Of a stretch of 26,239 nucleotides of DNA, positions 1-7,510 are shown in pieces. The stretch spans positions 1 to 26,239 of the forward strand of contig DAIODI010000016.1 in assembly GCA_036746875.1 (NCBI GenBank). Reading direction: 5' to 3'. Positions within the stretch are counted from its first letter, which is position 1. Each line of letters opens with the position of its first letter. Below the pieces are notes generated by a model, which saw nothing but the letters and a program-made list of their open reading frames with translations, was not told the origin of the DNA and did not search any database. Made by a program: the position numbers and the translations under genes. The stretch is from DAIODI01 sp036746875 (GTDB taxonomy: Bacteria > Pseudomonadota > Alphaproteobacteria > Rhizobiales > Aestuariivirgaceae).

Positions 1-2
1 TC

Positions 3-1226
3 CGGTCCCTGCATGCCCGCCCCACCCGATCCGGCGGCGGCCTGGGCCGTGCTCGGGCAGGTGCGGATCGCCGCCGCGGCGGCCCCCGCGGGACGCGCCC
101 CGCGCGCCGACGCAGCACGTACGGAGGCCGCGCCCCGGCCGAGCGGCTCCGGCGCTATCTGCGACGCTACGGCCTCGCGCCGTCCACTGTGGCGCGCGCG
201 CCGGAGCAGCCGCACCTTGTCGCGACCCTTGAGGGCCGGGATAAGGGGCCGCACCTGATCCTCAACGGCCACCTCGACACCGTCGGTCCCGGCGACGAGC
301 GCGACTGGTCCGTGCCGGTGTTCAAGGCCACCCGCCGGGAGGGACGCATCTACGGTCTGGGCGCCGGCAACATGAAGGGCGCGGTTGCGGCGCTCACTGC
401 GGCGTTCGCGCGGTTGTCGCAGAACCGCGACGCGTTTCGCGGCCGCGTCAGTCTTGCGCTCGTGGCCGACGAGACCGTGTTCGGCCCTGACGGCGCGGGA
501 TATCTCCTCGAGGAACGGCCCGATCTTCTGGGGGACGGCGTGATCTGCGGCGAGGGACCGGGCGCGATGGCCCTCGGCGTGGCGGAGAAGGGCGTGCTGT
601 GGCTCGAACTCTCCTGCCGGGTTCCGTCCGGCCAGGGGATGCTGACCGTCGCCGGCGCCTCCGCCATCGCCCGGCTGTCCCGGGTGATCGCCGAGATCGA
701 CCGCTGGAACGACGAGCAGGCGTCGCCGCCCGCCGGGCTCGCCGCCGTCGCGGCGAACGCGGGCGAACACGGCCTGCGCCTCTCCGCCAACGCGGGCACG
801 ATCCGCGGCGGGCGCTTCGTCAGCCAGAAGGCCGAGCAGTCGGTGGCCGAGATCGATTTCCGCGTCCCGCCCGGGCTCACCATCGACGATATCGAACGGC
901 GCGTGCGCGCCGCGTGCGGCGAGGCCGTCGCGGTCCGCCGCATCAAGGGATGGGACCCGAACTGGACAGCGCCCGCCGATCCGATCGTGCAGGCGGTCGG
1001 CGCGGCGGCGCTGGCCGTGCGCGGCCGTGTGAGCCCTCCTGTGGTGCGGCTTCCCGCCTCCGACGCAAGCCGCTGGCGAGCGCGCGGCGTTGCGGCTGTT
1101 TGCTTCGGACCGCAACCGCTGCTCGCCTCCGGCGTCGACGACTACGTCGAGGAGCAGGACGTGATCGACTGCGCCGCGATCTATGCGCAGGCGGCCGTCG
1201 CCTGGCTCAACGGTCAAGCGGGCTGA
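3..1226 (+). CDS. M20-family amidohydrolase/peptidase homologue, 5' partial, with degenerate metal site
   Basis: This is an ArgE/DapE-like protein of the M20 family, whose members are di-zinc hydrolases of amide bonds in N-acyl or N-carbamoyl amino acids. Numbering from a GTG at 189, NGHLDTV (residues 26-32) is the first metal motif. Similarity clearly extends upstream to about base 130 (AERLRRYLRRYGL), so 189 is not the true start. The frame is open to base 3, but the first ~120 bases give no M20-like sequence; a frame error or contig-end artefact is likely. Several ligands are changed. The bridging Asp of the DMKGG motif is Asn61 (GNMKGA), the second Glu of the EE pair is Thr96 (ADETV), and the C-terminal metal His is Ser314 (ASGVDDYV). 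His28, Asp30, Glu95 and Glu122 remain. The gene converges on the formamidase gene with a 20-base overlap. Fold assignment is firm; normal M20 catalysis is doubtful. Confidence 0.8.
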   Translation, partial: RSLHARPTRSGGGLGRARAGADRRRGGPRGTRPARRRSTYGGRAPAERLRRYLRRYGLAPSTVARAPEQPHLVATLEGRDKGPHLILNGHLDTVGPGDERDWSVPVFKATRREGRIYGLGAGNMKGAVAALTAAFARLSQNRDAFRGRVSLALVADETVFGPDGAGYLLEERPDLLGDGVICGEGPGAMALGVAEKGVLWLELSCRVPSGQGMLTVAGASAIARLSRVIAEIDRWNDEQASPPAGLAAVAANAGEHGLRLSANAGTIRGGRFVSQKAEQSVAEIDFRVPPGLTIDDIERRVRAACGEAVAVRRIKGWDPNWTAPADPIVQAVGAAALAVRGRVSPPVVRLPASDASRWRARGVAAVCFGPQPLLASGVDDYVEEQDVIDCAAIYAQAAVAWLNGQAG

Positions 1227-2178
1227 ACAGCTCGCCGCGCGACCGCAGGAGCTCGCGCCGCACCATCGCATGCACGCCCTTGGCGCCGTCCACCACCTGG
1301 GTGATGCGAAGATCGCACGCCATGCTGGCGAAGGCATAGGCGTCGTCCTCGCGCCAGCCCTCCAGCGACACCAGCAGGTCGAGCATGTCGCCGAGCGCCG
1401 TTTCCACCGCCCGGTCGAGGTCCGGATCGAAGGCCATGACGACGAGATGCGCCGGCGTCAGCGCCACCGGGCGCGCCAGCCGGCGGCCACGGCGCACCGT
1501 CAGGCGGAAGTCGCCGGCGAGGCAGGTTTCGAGCGCCGTCAGCGATACTTCGCCGTCGCCCTGGATCGCATGGCCGTCGCCGGCGGAGAACAGCGCGCCC
1601 TCCGCGAACACCGGCAGAAACAGCCGCGAGCCGGCCTGCAACTCCCGGCAATCGATGTTGCCGCCATTCTCCCGGGGCTCCATCGCCGAAACCCGTCCCC
1701 AGGCGGGCGGCGGCGCCACCGCCATGATGCCGAAGAACGGTTCGCGCGCCAGCCGTGGCCCGAACGGCAGCGCCGCCGTTCGCGCCTCAAGGTCGATCGG
1801 GTAGAAGTCGGCGCGAAACGACGGGAACCGGTCCGGCAGCGCGCCGAGGCCCGGCCGCGAGGCGTTGAACCCCCATGGCGCCACGAGATCGACCGCCTCG
1901 ATCAGGATCTCCAGCACGTCGCCCGGCCTTGCCTCCGCCACGGCGACCGGCCCGGTGATGATGTGGCGGCCCATGTCGGGCGTGCAGCGATCGAGGATCG
2001 CGCGATGCTGCGGCAGGATCGCGTAGGGACATCGCTCGCCGATGTCCGCGCCGCCGTTGACGCTCGACAGGCGCACGACGTCGCCCGAAGCCACGGTCAG
2101 AACCGGCTTCAGGCGGGCGTCGAAGTGGCCCCAATGGATGGTGTCCGGCGAGGCGTCGAGCGCATGGCGGCGGCTCAT
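1207..2178 (-). CDS. acetamidase/formamidase family protein (FmdA/AmdA)
   Basis: A 323-residue member of the FmdA/AmdA family, cytoplasmic enzymes that hydrolyse formamide, acetamide or related small amides to ammonia and acid. Family landmarks in order are KPVLTVASGDVV (24-35), GPVAVAEARPGDVLEI (76-91), GGNIDCREL (172-180) and the metal/active-site block FAEGALFSAGDGHAIQGDGE (191-210). Length is normal for the family. The ATG at 2178 overlaps the TGA of the upstream monooxygenase gene (ATGA), so the two are translationally coupled and probably act on consecutive steps. This suggests that the amide substrate is a pathway intermediate and not free formamide taken up as a nitrogen source. The exact substrate cannot be read from sequence. 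Confidence 0.9.
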   Translation of the reverse strand: MSRRHALDASPDTIHWGHFDARLKPVLTVASGDVVRLSSVNGGADIGERCPYAILPQHRAILDRCTPDMGRHIITGPVAVAEARPGDVLEILIEAVDLVAPWGFNASRPGLGALPDRFPSFRADFYPIDLEARTAALPFGPRLAREPFFGIMAVAPPPAWGRVSAMEPRENGGNIDCRELQAGSRLFLPVFAEGALFSAGDGHAIQGDGEVSLTALETCLAGDFRLTVRRGRRLARPVALTPAHLVVMAFDPDLDRAVETALGDMLDLLVSLEGWREDDAYAFASMACDLRITQVVDGAKGVHAMVRRELLRSRGELFSPLDR

Positions 2179-3659
2179 GCCACCGTCCTGCCCGCCGCCG
2201 TCTGCGGCGGCTCGCCGGCGAGCCGCAGCGCGGCGTCCACCAGCGCGTCGGCCGAGCGCCAGTCGTAGGTGCGCACCATATTGGCGTGGTTCACGAACGT
2301 CGCGCCGCCGTAGAACATTTCGTACTGGGTGTGACGCGATGCGAATTCCGAGCCGAGCGCATCCCAGGCGAGCTTCATGACGCCGATGCGGCCCAGCGCG
2401 TCCGTCACCGGGGAAACCTGCGTCGCGACGATCGCGTCGCGGATCGCCGGGTTGGCGAGATCGTCCACCGACGAGGGCAGCATGATCACGCCGCCGCCGC
2501 AAAGCTCCCGGATCGCCAGGGCGATCTGCGGGTAGAGCTCCTGGGTGATCGACAGCGCCGCATAGAGCAGCGACGCCGACGGCACGAAGTAACCGCCCGC
2601 GATCTCGCGGCCCTCGATCTCCATGCCGGCGACAAGCCCCTCCACCATGGCCGCCTGCGCCGCCAGCCTGCCCAGCGCCGAGCGCACCTGCGGGATGTCG
2701 GCGACGCCGTTGGTCTGCGCGACGCGCCTGGCGAGCCCCACAAGAAAGCGGAGTTTGGTCGCCAGACGGATCTGCGACTGATAGTTCTGGTAGACGTGCG
2801 CCGGCGTGTCGTGCCACTGCGCGCGGGCGAGTTCGATATCGCCGGCAACGAACACGCGCTCCCACGGCACCTTGACGTTCTCGAACAGCACGATGGCGTC
2901 GTTCTCGTCGAAGTGCGCTGACAGCGGATAATCGAAGGTCGAGCCCGCCGCCGCCTCGTAGGAGCGGCGCGACAGGAGCCTCACGCCGCGCGTGGCGACC
3001 GGCACGGCGAACGAAACGGCGTAGCGCTCCTCGCCAGGCTTCAGCGGCTCGATCGCCCCGACGAGGATCTCGTCCGACATCACCGAACTGGTGCCCAGCA
3101 TCTTGGCGCCCTCGACGGTGACGCCGGAGGCGTCCTGATCGACGATCCGCAGCACCACGTCACGGGCCTGCTCGGAGGCCCCTTTCGACCGGTCGGCCTG
3201 GGGGTTGCGGATCACGTAGGTGACGAACAGGTCGTTGTCGCGGGCGTAGGCGAAGTAGTCGGCGAGGGCCTTCGCACGCGGCTCGCTTCTGGCGCGGAAC
3301 ACCTCCAGCCCCATCACCATCCCGCCGAGCGTGGTGGCGAGATGATCGGGGGACCGGCCGAGGAAGCCGAAGTGCCGGGCCGACCACGCCTCGATCGCCT
3401 TGCGCCGCGACACCAGATCGGCATGGGACCGGGGCAGGAGCCAGGAGCGGTTGACGCGGCCCCGGCCGCCCGCGCTGGGGATCGTCATCAGCTCCCGGTT
3501 CTCCGGCGCCGCCTGGAAATCGTAGAGCCTGGCGAACGAGGCGACCGCGTTGCGGAACGCCGGATGCTGGGTCACGTCGCCGGCCTGCCTGCCGTCGATC
3601 GAGACCGAGCGCCCGTCCCTCAACGCCCGTGTGTAGGCCTCGCCGTTCCTGATCGCCAT
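2175..3659 (-). CDS. 4-hydroxyphenylacetate 3-hydroxylase (HpaB) family FADH2-dependent monooxygenase
   Basis: A 494-residue large component of a two-component flavin monooxygenase. Enzymes of this family use FADH2 from a separate reductase to hydroxylate phenols or related rings. Recognisable family blocks are DVTQHPAFRNAVASFARLYD (28-47), YFAYARDNDLFVTYVIRNPQ (135-154), DRSK (156-159), GAKMLGTSSVMSDEILVG (184-201), FDENDAIVLFENVKVPWERV and, near the C-terminus, KLAWDALGSEFASRHTQYEM. The ATG at 3659 has AGGGGA about 8 bases upstream; the open frame continues to 3809, but without family similarity. No HpaC-type reductase is encoded in the window, so reduced flavin must come from elsewhere. 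The gene is followed by, and coupled to, the formamidase gene. HpaB homologues vary widely in substrate, so 4-hydroxyphenylacetate should not be assumed. Confidence 0.9.
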   Translation of the reverse strand: MAIRNGEAYTRALRDGRSVSIDGRQAGDVTQHPAFRNAVASFARLYDFQAAPENRELMTIPSAGGRGRVNRSWLLPRSHADLVSRRKAIEAWSARHFGFLGRSPDHLATTLGGMVMGLEVFRARSEPRAKALADYFAYARDNDLFVTYVIRNPQADRSKGASEQARDVVLRIVDQDASGVTVEGAKMLGTSSVMSDEILVGAIEPLKPGEERYAVSFAVPVATRGVRLLSRRSYEAAAGSTFDYPLSAHFDENDAIVLFENVKVPWERVFVAGDIELARAQWHDTPAHVYQNYQSQIRLATKLRFLVGLARRVAQTNGVADIPQVRSALGRLAAQAAMVEGLVAGMEIEGREIAGGYFVPSASLLYAALSITQELYPQIALAIRELCGGGVIMLPSSVDDLANPAIRDAIVATQVSPVTDALGRIGVMKLAWDALGSEFASRHTQYEMFYGGATFVNHANMVRTYDWRSADALVDAALRLAGEPPQTAAGRTVA

Positions 3660-3784
3660 GGTCCGTCCCCTGCCGCGCGTTCCGCCACAATGGCGGCCCG
3701 GCGCTGCGAATTTGATGCTAGCTGACGACGCGCGGGCAAGCCACAGTCGAGCGCCTGCAACGCCGTCCGGAGGGCATGCCGACC
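3660..3784. promoter_or_regulatory. divergent intergenic region between monooxygenase and deacetylase genes
   Basis: These 125 bases must carry the start signals for both the leftward monooxygenase-formamidase pair and the rightward deacetylase-epimerase pair. They contain a 6-bp inverted repeat, CCGCCA-CAA-TGGCGG (3682-3696), and the only A+T-richer patch, around AATTTGATGCTAGC (3709-3722). No convincing -35/-10 pair was found on either strand. The TTGTATCCAA-type motif present elsewhere in this island is absent. Confidence 0.4.
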
Positions 3785-4702
3785 ATGCAAAGCAACACCG
3801 GTTCCGCACCGCGCGACTTCATCGGCTACGGCGAGCGGCCGCCCGATCCGCAATGGCCGGGCGGAGCGCGCGTCGCCGTCAACATCAACCTGAATTTCGA
3901 GGGCGGCGGGGAGCGCTCGGTCCTCGAAGGCGACGCGCACTCGGAGGACGTGCTCACCGACATCGGGTTCGCGCGGCTCGCCGGCCTGCGCAGCCCGCTC
4001 GTCGAATCGGTGTTCGAGTATGGCTCGCGGCGCGGCGGCTGGCGGCTGTTGCGGCTGTTCCGCGAATTCGGGGTGAAGATCAGCCTGCTTGCGGTGGCGC
4101 GGGCGGCGGAATGCAATCCGGCGCTGACCCGGGCCTACATCGCCGACGGCCACGAGCTCGTCAGCCACCACTACCGCTGGCTGGACTACCAGACGATGCC
4201 CGAGGCGGAGGAACGCCGCCATGTGGCGGCGGCCTTCGAGACTCTGGAGCGGATCGCCGGCGCGCCGGTTGTCGGATGGATGACCGGACGGCCGAGCCAG
4301 AACACGCGCCGGCTGATCGCCGAAACCGGCCGCCTGCTCTACGATCGCGACTCGCTCAGCGACGAGTTGCCGTACTGGGTCGAGGTCTGCGGGCGTGCGC
4401 ACCTCGTCGTGCCCTACTCCTTCGAGACCAACGACAACCGGTTCAACGAGAACAGCGGCTTCAGCACCGGCGACGACTTCGCCCGCTACATGATCGACTG
4501 CTTTGAAACGCTCTACGCCGAGGGCGAGCGCGAGCCGAAGATGATGTCTCTCGCCCTGCATGACCGGCTGATCGGCCGGCCCGGCCGCGTCACCGGGCTC
4601 AGAGCGTTCCTCGAACATGTGACCCGGCGCGAGAAGGTGTGGATCGCGACCGGCCGCGACATCGCCGAGCACTGGCGGCGCGTGCATCCCTTCAGGGGCT
4701 GA
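3785..4702 (+). CDS. polysaccharide deacetylase (CE4) family protein, PuuE/allantoinase-like
   Basis: A 305-residue NodB-fold protein of the subgroup that includes PuuE, the metal-independent allantoinase. Members hydrolyse cyclic amide or N-acyl bonds and are cytoplasmic. It shows the PuuE-type first motif NFEGGGE (37-43) where classical deacetylases have Asp-Asp, and the second motif GHELVSHHYRW (122-132). It has no signal peptide, which fits a small-molecule amidase better than a cell-wall deacetylase. The ATG at 3776 sits only one base from GGAGGG (3769-3774), so the in-frame ATG at 3785, about 10 bases from that ribosome site, is preferred. The epimerase gene starts 6 bases after the stop codon, an operon arrangement. 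No other allantoin genes (allantoicase, ureidoglycolate lyase) are recognised nearby, so the substrate may be an allantoin analogue. Confidence 0.86.
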   Translation: MQSNTGSAPRDFIGYGERPPDPQWPGGARVAVNINLNFEGGGERSVLEGDAHSEDVLTDIGFARLAGLRSPLVESVFEYGSRRGGWRLLRLFREFGVKISLLAVARAAECNPALTRAYIADGHELVSHHYRWLDYQTMPEAEERRHVAAAFETLERIAGAPVVGWMTGRPSQNTRRLIAETGRLLYDRDSLSDELPYWVEVCGRAHLVVPYSFETNDNRFNENSGFSTGDDFARYMIDCFETLYAEGEREPKMMSLALHDRLIGRPGRVTGLRAFLEHVTRREKVWIATGRDIAEHWRRVHPFRG

Positions 4703-4708
4703 CGGGCG

Positions 4709-5629
4709 ATGCGCGTGGCCCTCACCGGCGCGGCCGGCTTCATCGGCCGGCATGTGCGCCCGGCGCTCGAAGCGCGCGGCGACGCCGTCGCCGCCAGCGA
4801 CGCCGGCGCCTGGGACGGCGTTGAGCCGGTGGACCTGCGTGACGCGACATCCGTGCGCGCCTGGATCGCCGCCGCCCGGCCGGAGGCGGTCATCCACGCC
4901 GGCGCCATCTCCGGCGCGATGGTGGCGGAAGACGATCCGGCGCTCGTCCACGCGGTGAACGCCGACGGCACGGCGAACGTGCTCGCGGGCATGGCGGCGG
5001 CGGGCGTGCGGCGGCTGGTGTTTCTCTCCTCGATCGCCGTCTATGCGCCGCGACAGGACCGCGCCCCGGTTGACGAAACCTCGCCGCGCGGTTCCGGCAG
5101 CGCCTATGGGCGCAGCAAGATCGCGGCCGAGGACCTGATCCGCGACGCGGTGGCCGGCGGCCGGATCACGAGCGCGGCGACCTTGCGGATCTCCTCCGTC
5201 TACGGACCATACCGCCGCACGCCCTACCTGATCGGCGAGCTGGCGCGCCATGCGGCCGCCGCGACGCCGGCGGACGTCACCGACGAGCGCTGCAACCTGC
5301 GCCAGTTCGTTCATGTGGACGATGCGGCGCGCGCCGTTCTGCTGGCGCTGGATCGCGCGCCCGCCGGTTTCGCACCGGTCAACGTCACCGGCGGGGCGTA
5401 TCTCAGCGAAGCGGCGATCGCGCGGATTGCGGCGCGATATCTGCCGGGACTGGACTGGCGGGTGGTGGCGCACAAGGAGGCCGCCGACGGCGACTTCGGA
5501 CCGCTCGACCTGTGGCAGGCGAAAGCCCTTCTCGGTTACGTCCCGCAGGTGACGATCGAGGACGGTCTGGCGCGGCTGTTCGCCGCTTCCAGCATCATCC
5601 CGCCAAGTGGCGGCCACCTGGCGGAATGA
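4709..5629 (+). CDS. NAD-dependent epimerase/dehydratase family protein
   Basis: A 306-residue extended short-chain dehydrogenase. The Rossmann glycine motif is GAAGFIG (7-13), Ser108 lies in FLSSIAVY, and the catalytic pair is Tyr133/Lys137 in SAYGRSK. Family members oxidise or epimerise a hydroxyl of a sugar nucleotide, sugar acid or other small alcohol with bound NAD(P). It starts at ATG 4709, six bases after the deacetylase stop, and probably shares its mRNA. The last 12 residues (SIIPPSGGHLAE) are encoded by a copy of the palindromic repeat described separately, so the native C-terminus was probably shorter or different. Sugar-nucleotide genes are absent around it, so a catabolic oxidoreductase role is more likely than cell-surface sugar synthesis, but this is inference. 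Confidence 0.88.
   Translation: MRVALTGAAGFIGRHVRPALEARGDAVAASDAGAWDGVEPVDLRDATSVRAWIAAARPEAVIHAGAISGAMVAEDDPALVHAVNADGTANVLAGMAAAGVRRLVFLSSIAVYAPRQDRAPVDETSPRGSGSAYGRSKIAAEDLIRDAVAGGRITSAATLRISSVYGPYRRTPYLIGELARHAAAATPADVTDERCNLRQFVHVDDAARAVLLALDRAPAGFAPVNVTGGAYLSEAAIARIAARYLPGLDWRVVAHKEAADGDFGPLDLWQAKALLGYVPQVTIEDGLARLFAASSIIPPSGGHLAE
5592..5623 (-). repeat. palindromic intergenic repeat, copy A (core only)
   Basis: A 32-base core matching the reverse complement of copy B at 27/32 and of copy C at 27/32 positions by hand alignment. It folds as CGCCA-a-GTGG-cgg-CCAC-c-TGGCG (5601-5623), two perfectly paired blocks around one mismatch. It lies across the 3' end of the epimerase gene, just before the convergent transporter gene, where it could act as a bidirectional transcript end. 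Confidence 0.75.
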
Positions 5630-5633
5630 CGCA

Positions 5634-7406
5634 CTAAAGGACGATTTCCTCGCTGTCTTCATCCTCGCGTTCGACCATGCGCAGGAAGCGGCGGGTGCGC
5701 TCCTGGACGGGGTTGTCGATCACCTGCGAGGGCGGTCCCTCCTCGACGATCTCGCCGCCGTCCATGAACACCACACGGTCGGCCACATCGCGGGCGAAGC
5801 GGATCTCGTGCGTCACCACGATCATCGTCATGCCGGCTTCGGCCAGCGCGCGCATCACCGCCAGCACCTCGCCGACAAGCTCGGGATCGAGGGCCGAGGT
5901 GGGCTCGTCGAACAGCATGAGTTTCGGCTTCACCGCGAGCGCGCGCGCAATCGCCACACGCTGCTGCTGGCCGCCGGAAAGCCGGTGCGGCAAGTGTTCC
6001 GTGTGACGGCTGAGCCCGACGCTGCGCAACAGCTGACGGCCGAGCTCGTCGGCGGCGGCCTGGCTTACCCCATAGACCTTGACCGGCGCCTCGGTGACGT
6101 TCTCCAGCGCGGTGAAGTGATTGAACAGGTTGAAGTGCTGGAACACCATGCCGATTCGCGCATCGGCGCGGGCGCGGGCGAGGTTGCGGGAGGGCGCGGG
6201 CTTCTCTCCCATGCGGTCGTAGCCGACGAACGAGCCGTCCACCGTGATCTCGCCGCGGTCCACCTGTTCGAGGTGGTTGATCATGCGCAAGAGCGTGCTC
6301 TTGCCCGAGCCCGACGGACCGAGGATGGTGACGACCTCGCCGCGCTTGACGGTAAAGTTCACGCCGCGCAGGACTTCGCGCCCACCGTAGGATTTCCACA
6401 CGCCCTTGCACGCGACGAAGGTCTCGCCGACGGCCGCCCTGACCGGCGTGGCCGAGAGCAGACTGGCGATCCAGCCATGACCGCCGCCGGCCCGTTTCAC
6501 CTTCGAGCGAGGCGCGCGATAGACCGGAACCGCCGCCGCCGGAACGGCTTCCTCGGCGGACTTGCGGTTGCCAAGTCCGAGCAGCCGGGCCATGGCCCCT
6601 GAATTCTGCGACCGGTCGCGTTCGAAGTCGAAGCGCCGCTCAAGCCACATCTGCACCAGCGAAATGGCGCTGGTGATGACGAGATAGATAATGCCCGCGG
6701 CCACGAAAACGGTGAAGAACTTGAAGTTCTGCGCCACGATCTGCTGGGCGCGGAAGGTCAGCTCGTTGACGAAGATGATCGAGGCGACGGAGGTCAGCTT
6801 CACCATCGAGATCGTGTCGTTGGCGAGGCCGGGGAGTATGGCCCGCATCGCCTGCGGCAGAACGATCCGGCGCAGCGTCAGCATGGGTCCCATGCCGAGC
6901 GAGGCCGCGGCCACCGACTGGTTGCGGCTGACCGAGACGATGCCGCCGCGAATGAGTTCGGCGGCGAACGCGGCCTCGTTGAGGGAGAAGCCGATCACGG
7001 CCGCGGTGAAGATGTCGAACTTCAGCCCCACCTGCGGCAAGGCGTTGAAGATGAAGACGAGCTGGAGCAGCTGCGGCGTGCCGCGCACGAACCAGATATA
7101 GAACCAGGCGATGGCGCGCAGCGGCCAGAGCGGCGAGAGCCGCATCAGCGCCAGCACGAGGCCGAAGATCACGCCGAAGACCATGGAGACGGCGGCGATC
7201 TCGATGGCGACCCACGCGCCCTGGAGCAGGAACGGTGAGAAAACGTACTGCGGAACCTCGACGAACCACGGCAACTCGGCGCCCGCCAGCGCCGATGGAT
7301 CGCCGCCGGTCCACGGCCCGCCCGAGCACCCGGCCACCACGAGGCCGGTCGCCAGCATCAGGAGCAGCGTCCACAGCCGTCGAAGCGAAAGCAGGCCGTC
7401 AGGCAT
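5634..7406 (-). CDS. polar amino acid ABC transporter, fused permease and ATP-binding protein
   Basis: A 590-residue fusion of a HisM/GlnP-type permease with a GlnQ/HisP-type ATPase for import of an amino acid or similar polar solute. Residues 11-27 form a hydrophobic leader ending in a lipobox-like VAGC (24-27). The permease domain spans roughly 60-260, with the conserved FVRGTPQLLQL (106-116) and RRIVLPQA (179-186). After a linker rich in Ala, Pro and basic residues (about 262-325) comes the ATPase: Walker A GPSGSGKST (363-371), signature LSGGQQQR (476-483), Walker B LMLFDE (497-501 ends the motif) and switch His533. The binding-protein gene lies immediately upstream on the same strand, separated by a hairpin. 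A single fused chain should work as a homodimer, giving two membrane and two ATPase domains. The gene converges on the epimerase with a 4-base gap. Confidence 0.93.
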   Translation of the reverse strand: MPDGLLSLRRLWTLLLMLATGLVVAGCSGGPWTGGDPSALAGAELPWFVEVPQYVFSPFLLQGAWVAIEIAAVSMVFGVIFGLVLALMRLSPLWPLRAIAWFYIWFVRGTPQLLQLVFIFNALPQVGLKFDIFTAAVIGFSLNEAAFAAELIRGGIVSVSRNQSVAAASLGMGPMLTLRRIVLPQAMRAILPGLANDTISMVKLTSVASIIFVNELTFRAQQIVAQNFKFFTVFVAAGIIYLVITSAISLVQMWLERRFDFERDRSQNSGAMARLLGLGNRKSAEEAVPAAAVPVYRAPRSKVKRAGGGHGWIASLLSATPVRAAVGETFVACKGVWKSYGGREVLRGVNFTVKRGEVVTILGPSGSGKSTLLRMINHLEQVDRGEITVDGSFVGYDRMGEKPAPSRNLARARADARIGMVFQHFNLFNHFTALENVTEAPVKVYGVSQAAADELGRQLLRSVGLSRHTEHLPHRLSGGQQQRVAIARALAVKPKLMLFDEPTSALDPELVGEVLAVMRALAEAGMTMIVVTHEIRFARDVADRVVFMDGGEIVEEGPPSQVIDNPVQERTRRFLRMVEREDEDSEEIVL

Positions 7407-7445
7407 GGCGCAGGACAGTCTCCCTCGGCGTCAAGCCAAAAGACG

Positions 7446-7477
7446 TTCCGCCCGCGAGCCCCGGACCGCGGGCGGAA
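7446..7477 (-). terminator. hairpin between binding-protein and permease genes (attenuator or mRNA stabiliser)
   Basis: A perfect 11-bp inverted repeat, TTCCGCCCGCG (7446-7456) and CGCGGGCGGAA (7467-7477), with a 10-base loop. On the minus strand it is followed by CGTCTTTT, a weak U-tract. It lies between the stop of the binding-protein gene (7511) and the start of the fused transporter gene (7406). Partial termination, or protection of the upstream mRNA, would give more binding protein than membrane complex, as is common in ABC importer operons. Confidence 0.7.
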
Positions 7478-7510
7478 TCGCTCTCACACGGGTTATCCGA
7501 CCCCGCGATC

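Noticed and set aside
3620..5662. A 680-codon open frame on the minus strand opposite the deacetylase and epimerase genes
   Set aside because: Its translation is Arg/His/Asp-rich with no domain, and it lies antisense to two well-supported genes. High GC makes such frames open by chance.
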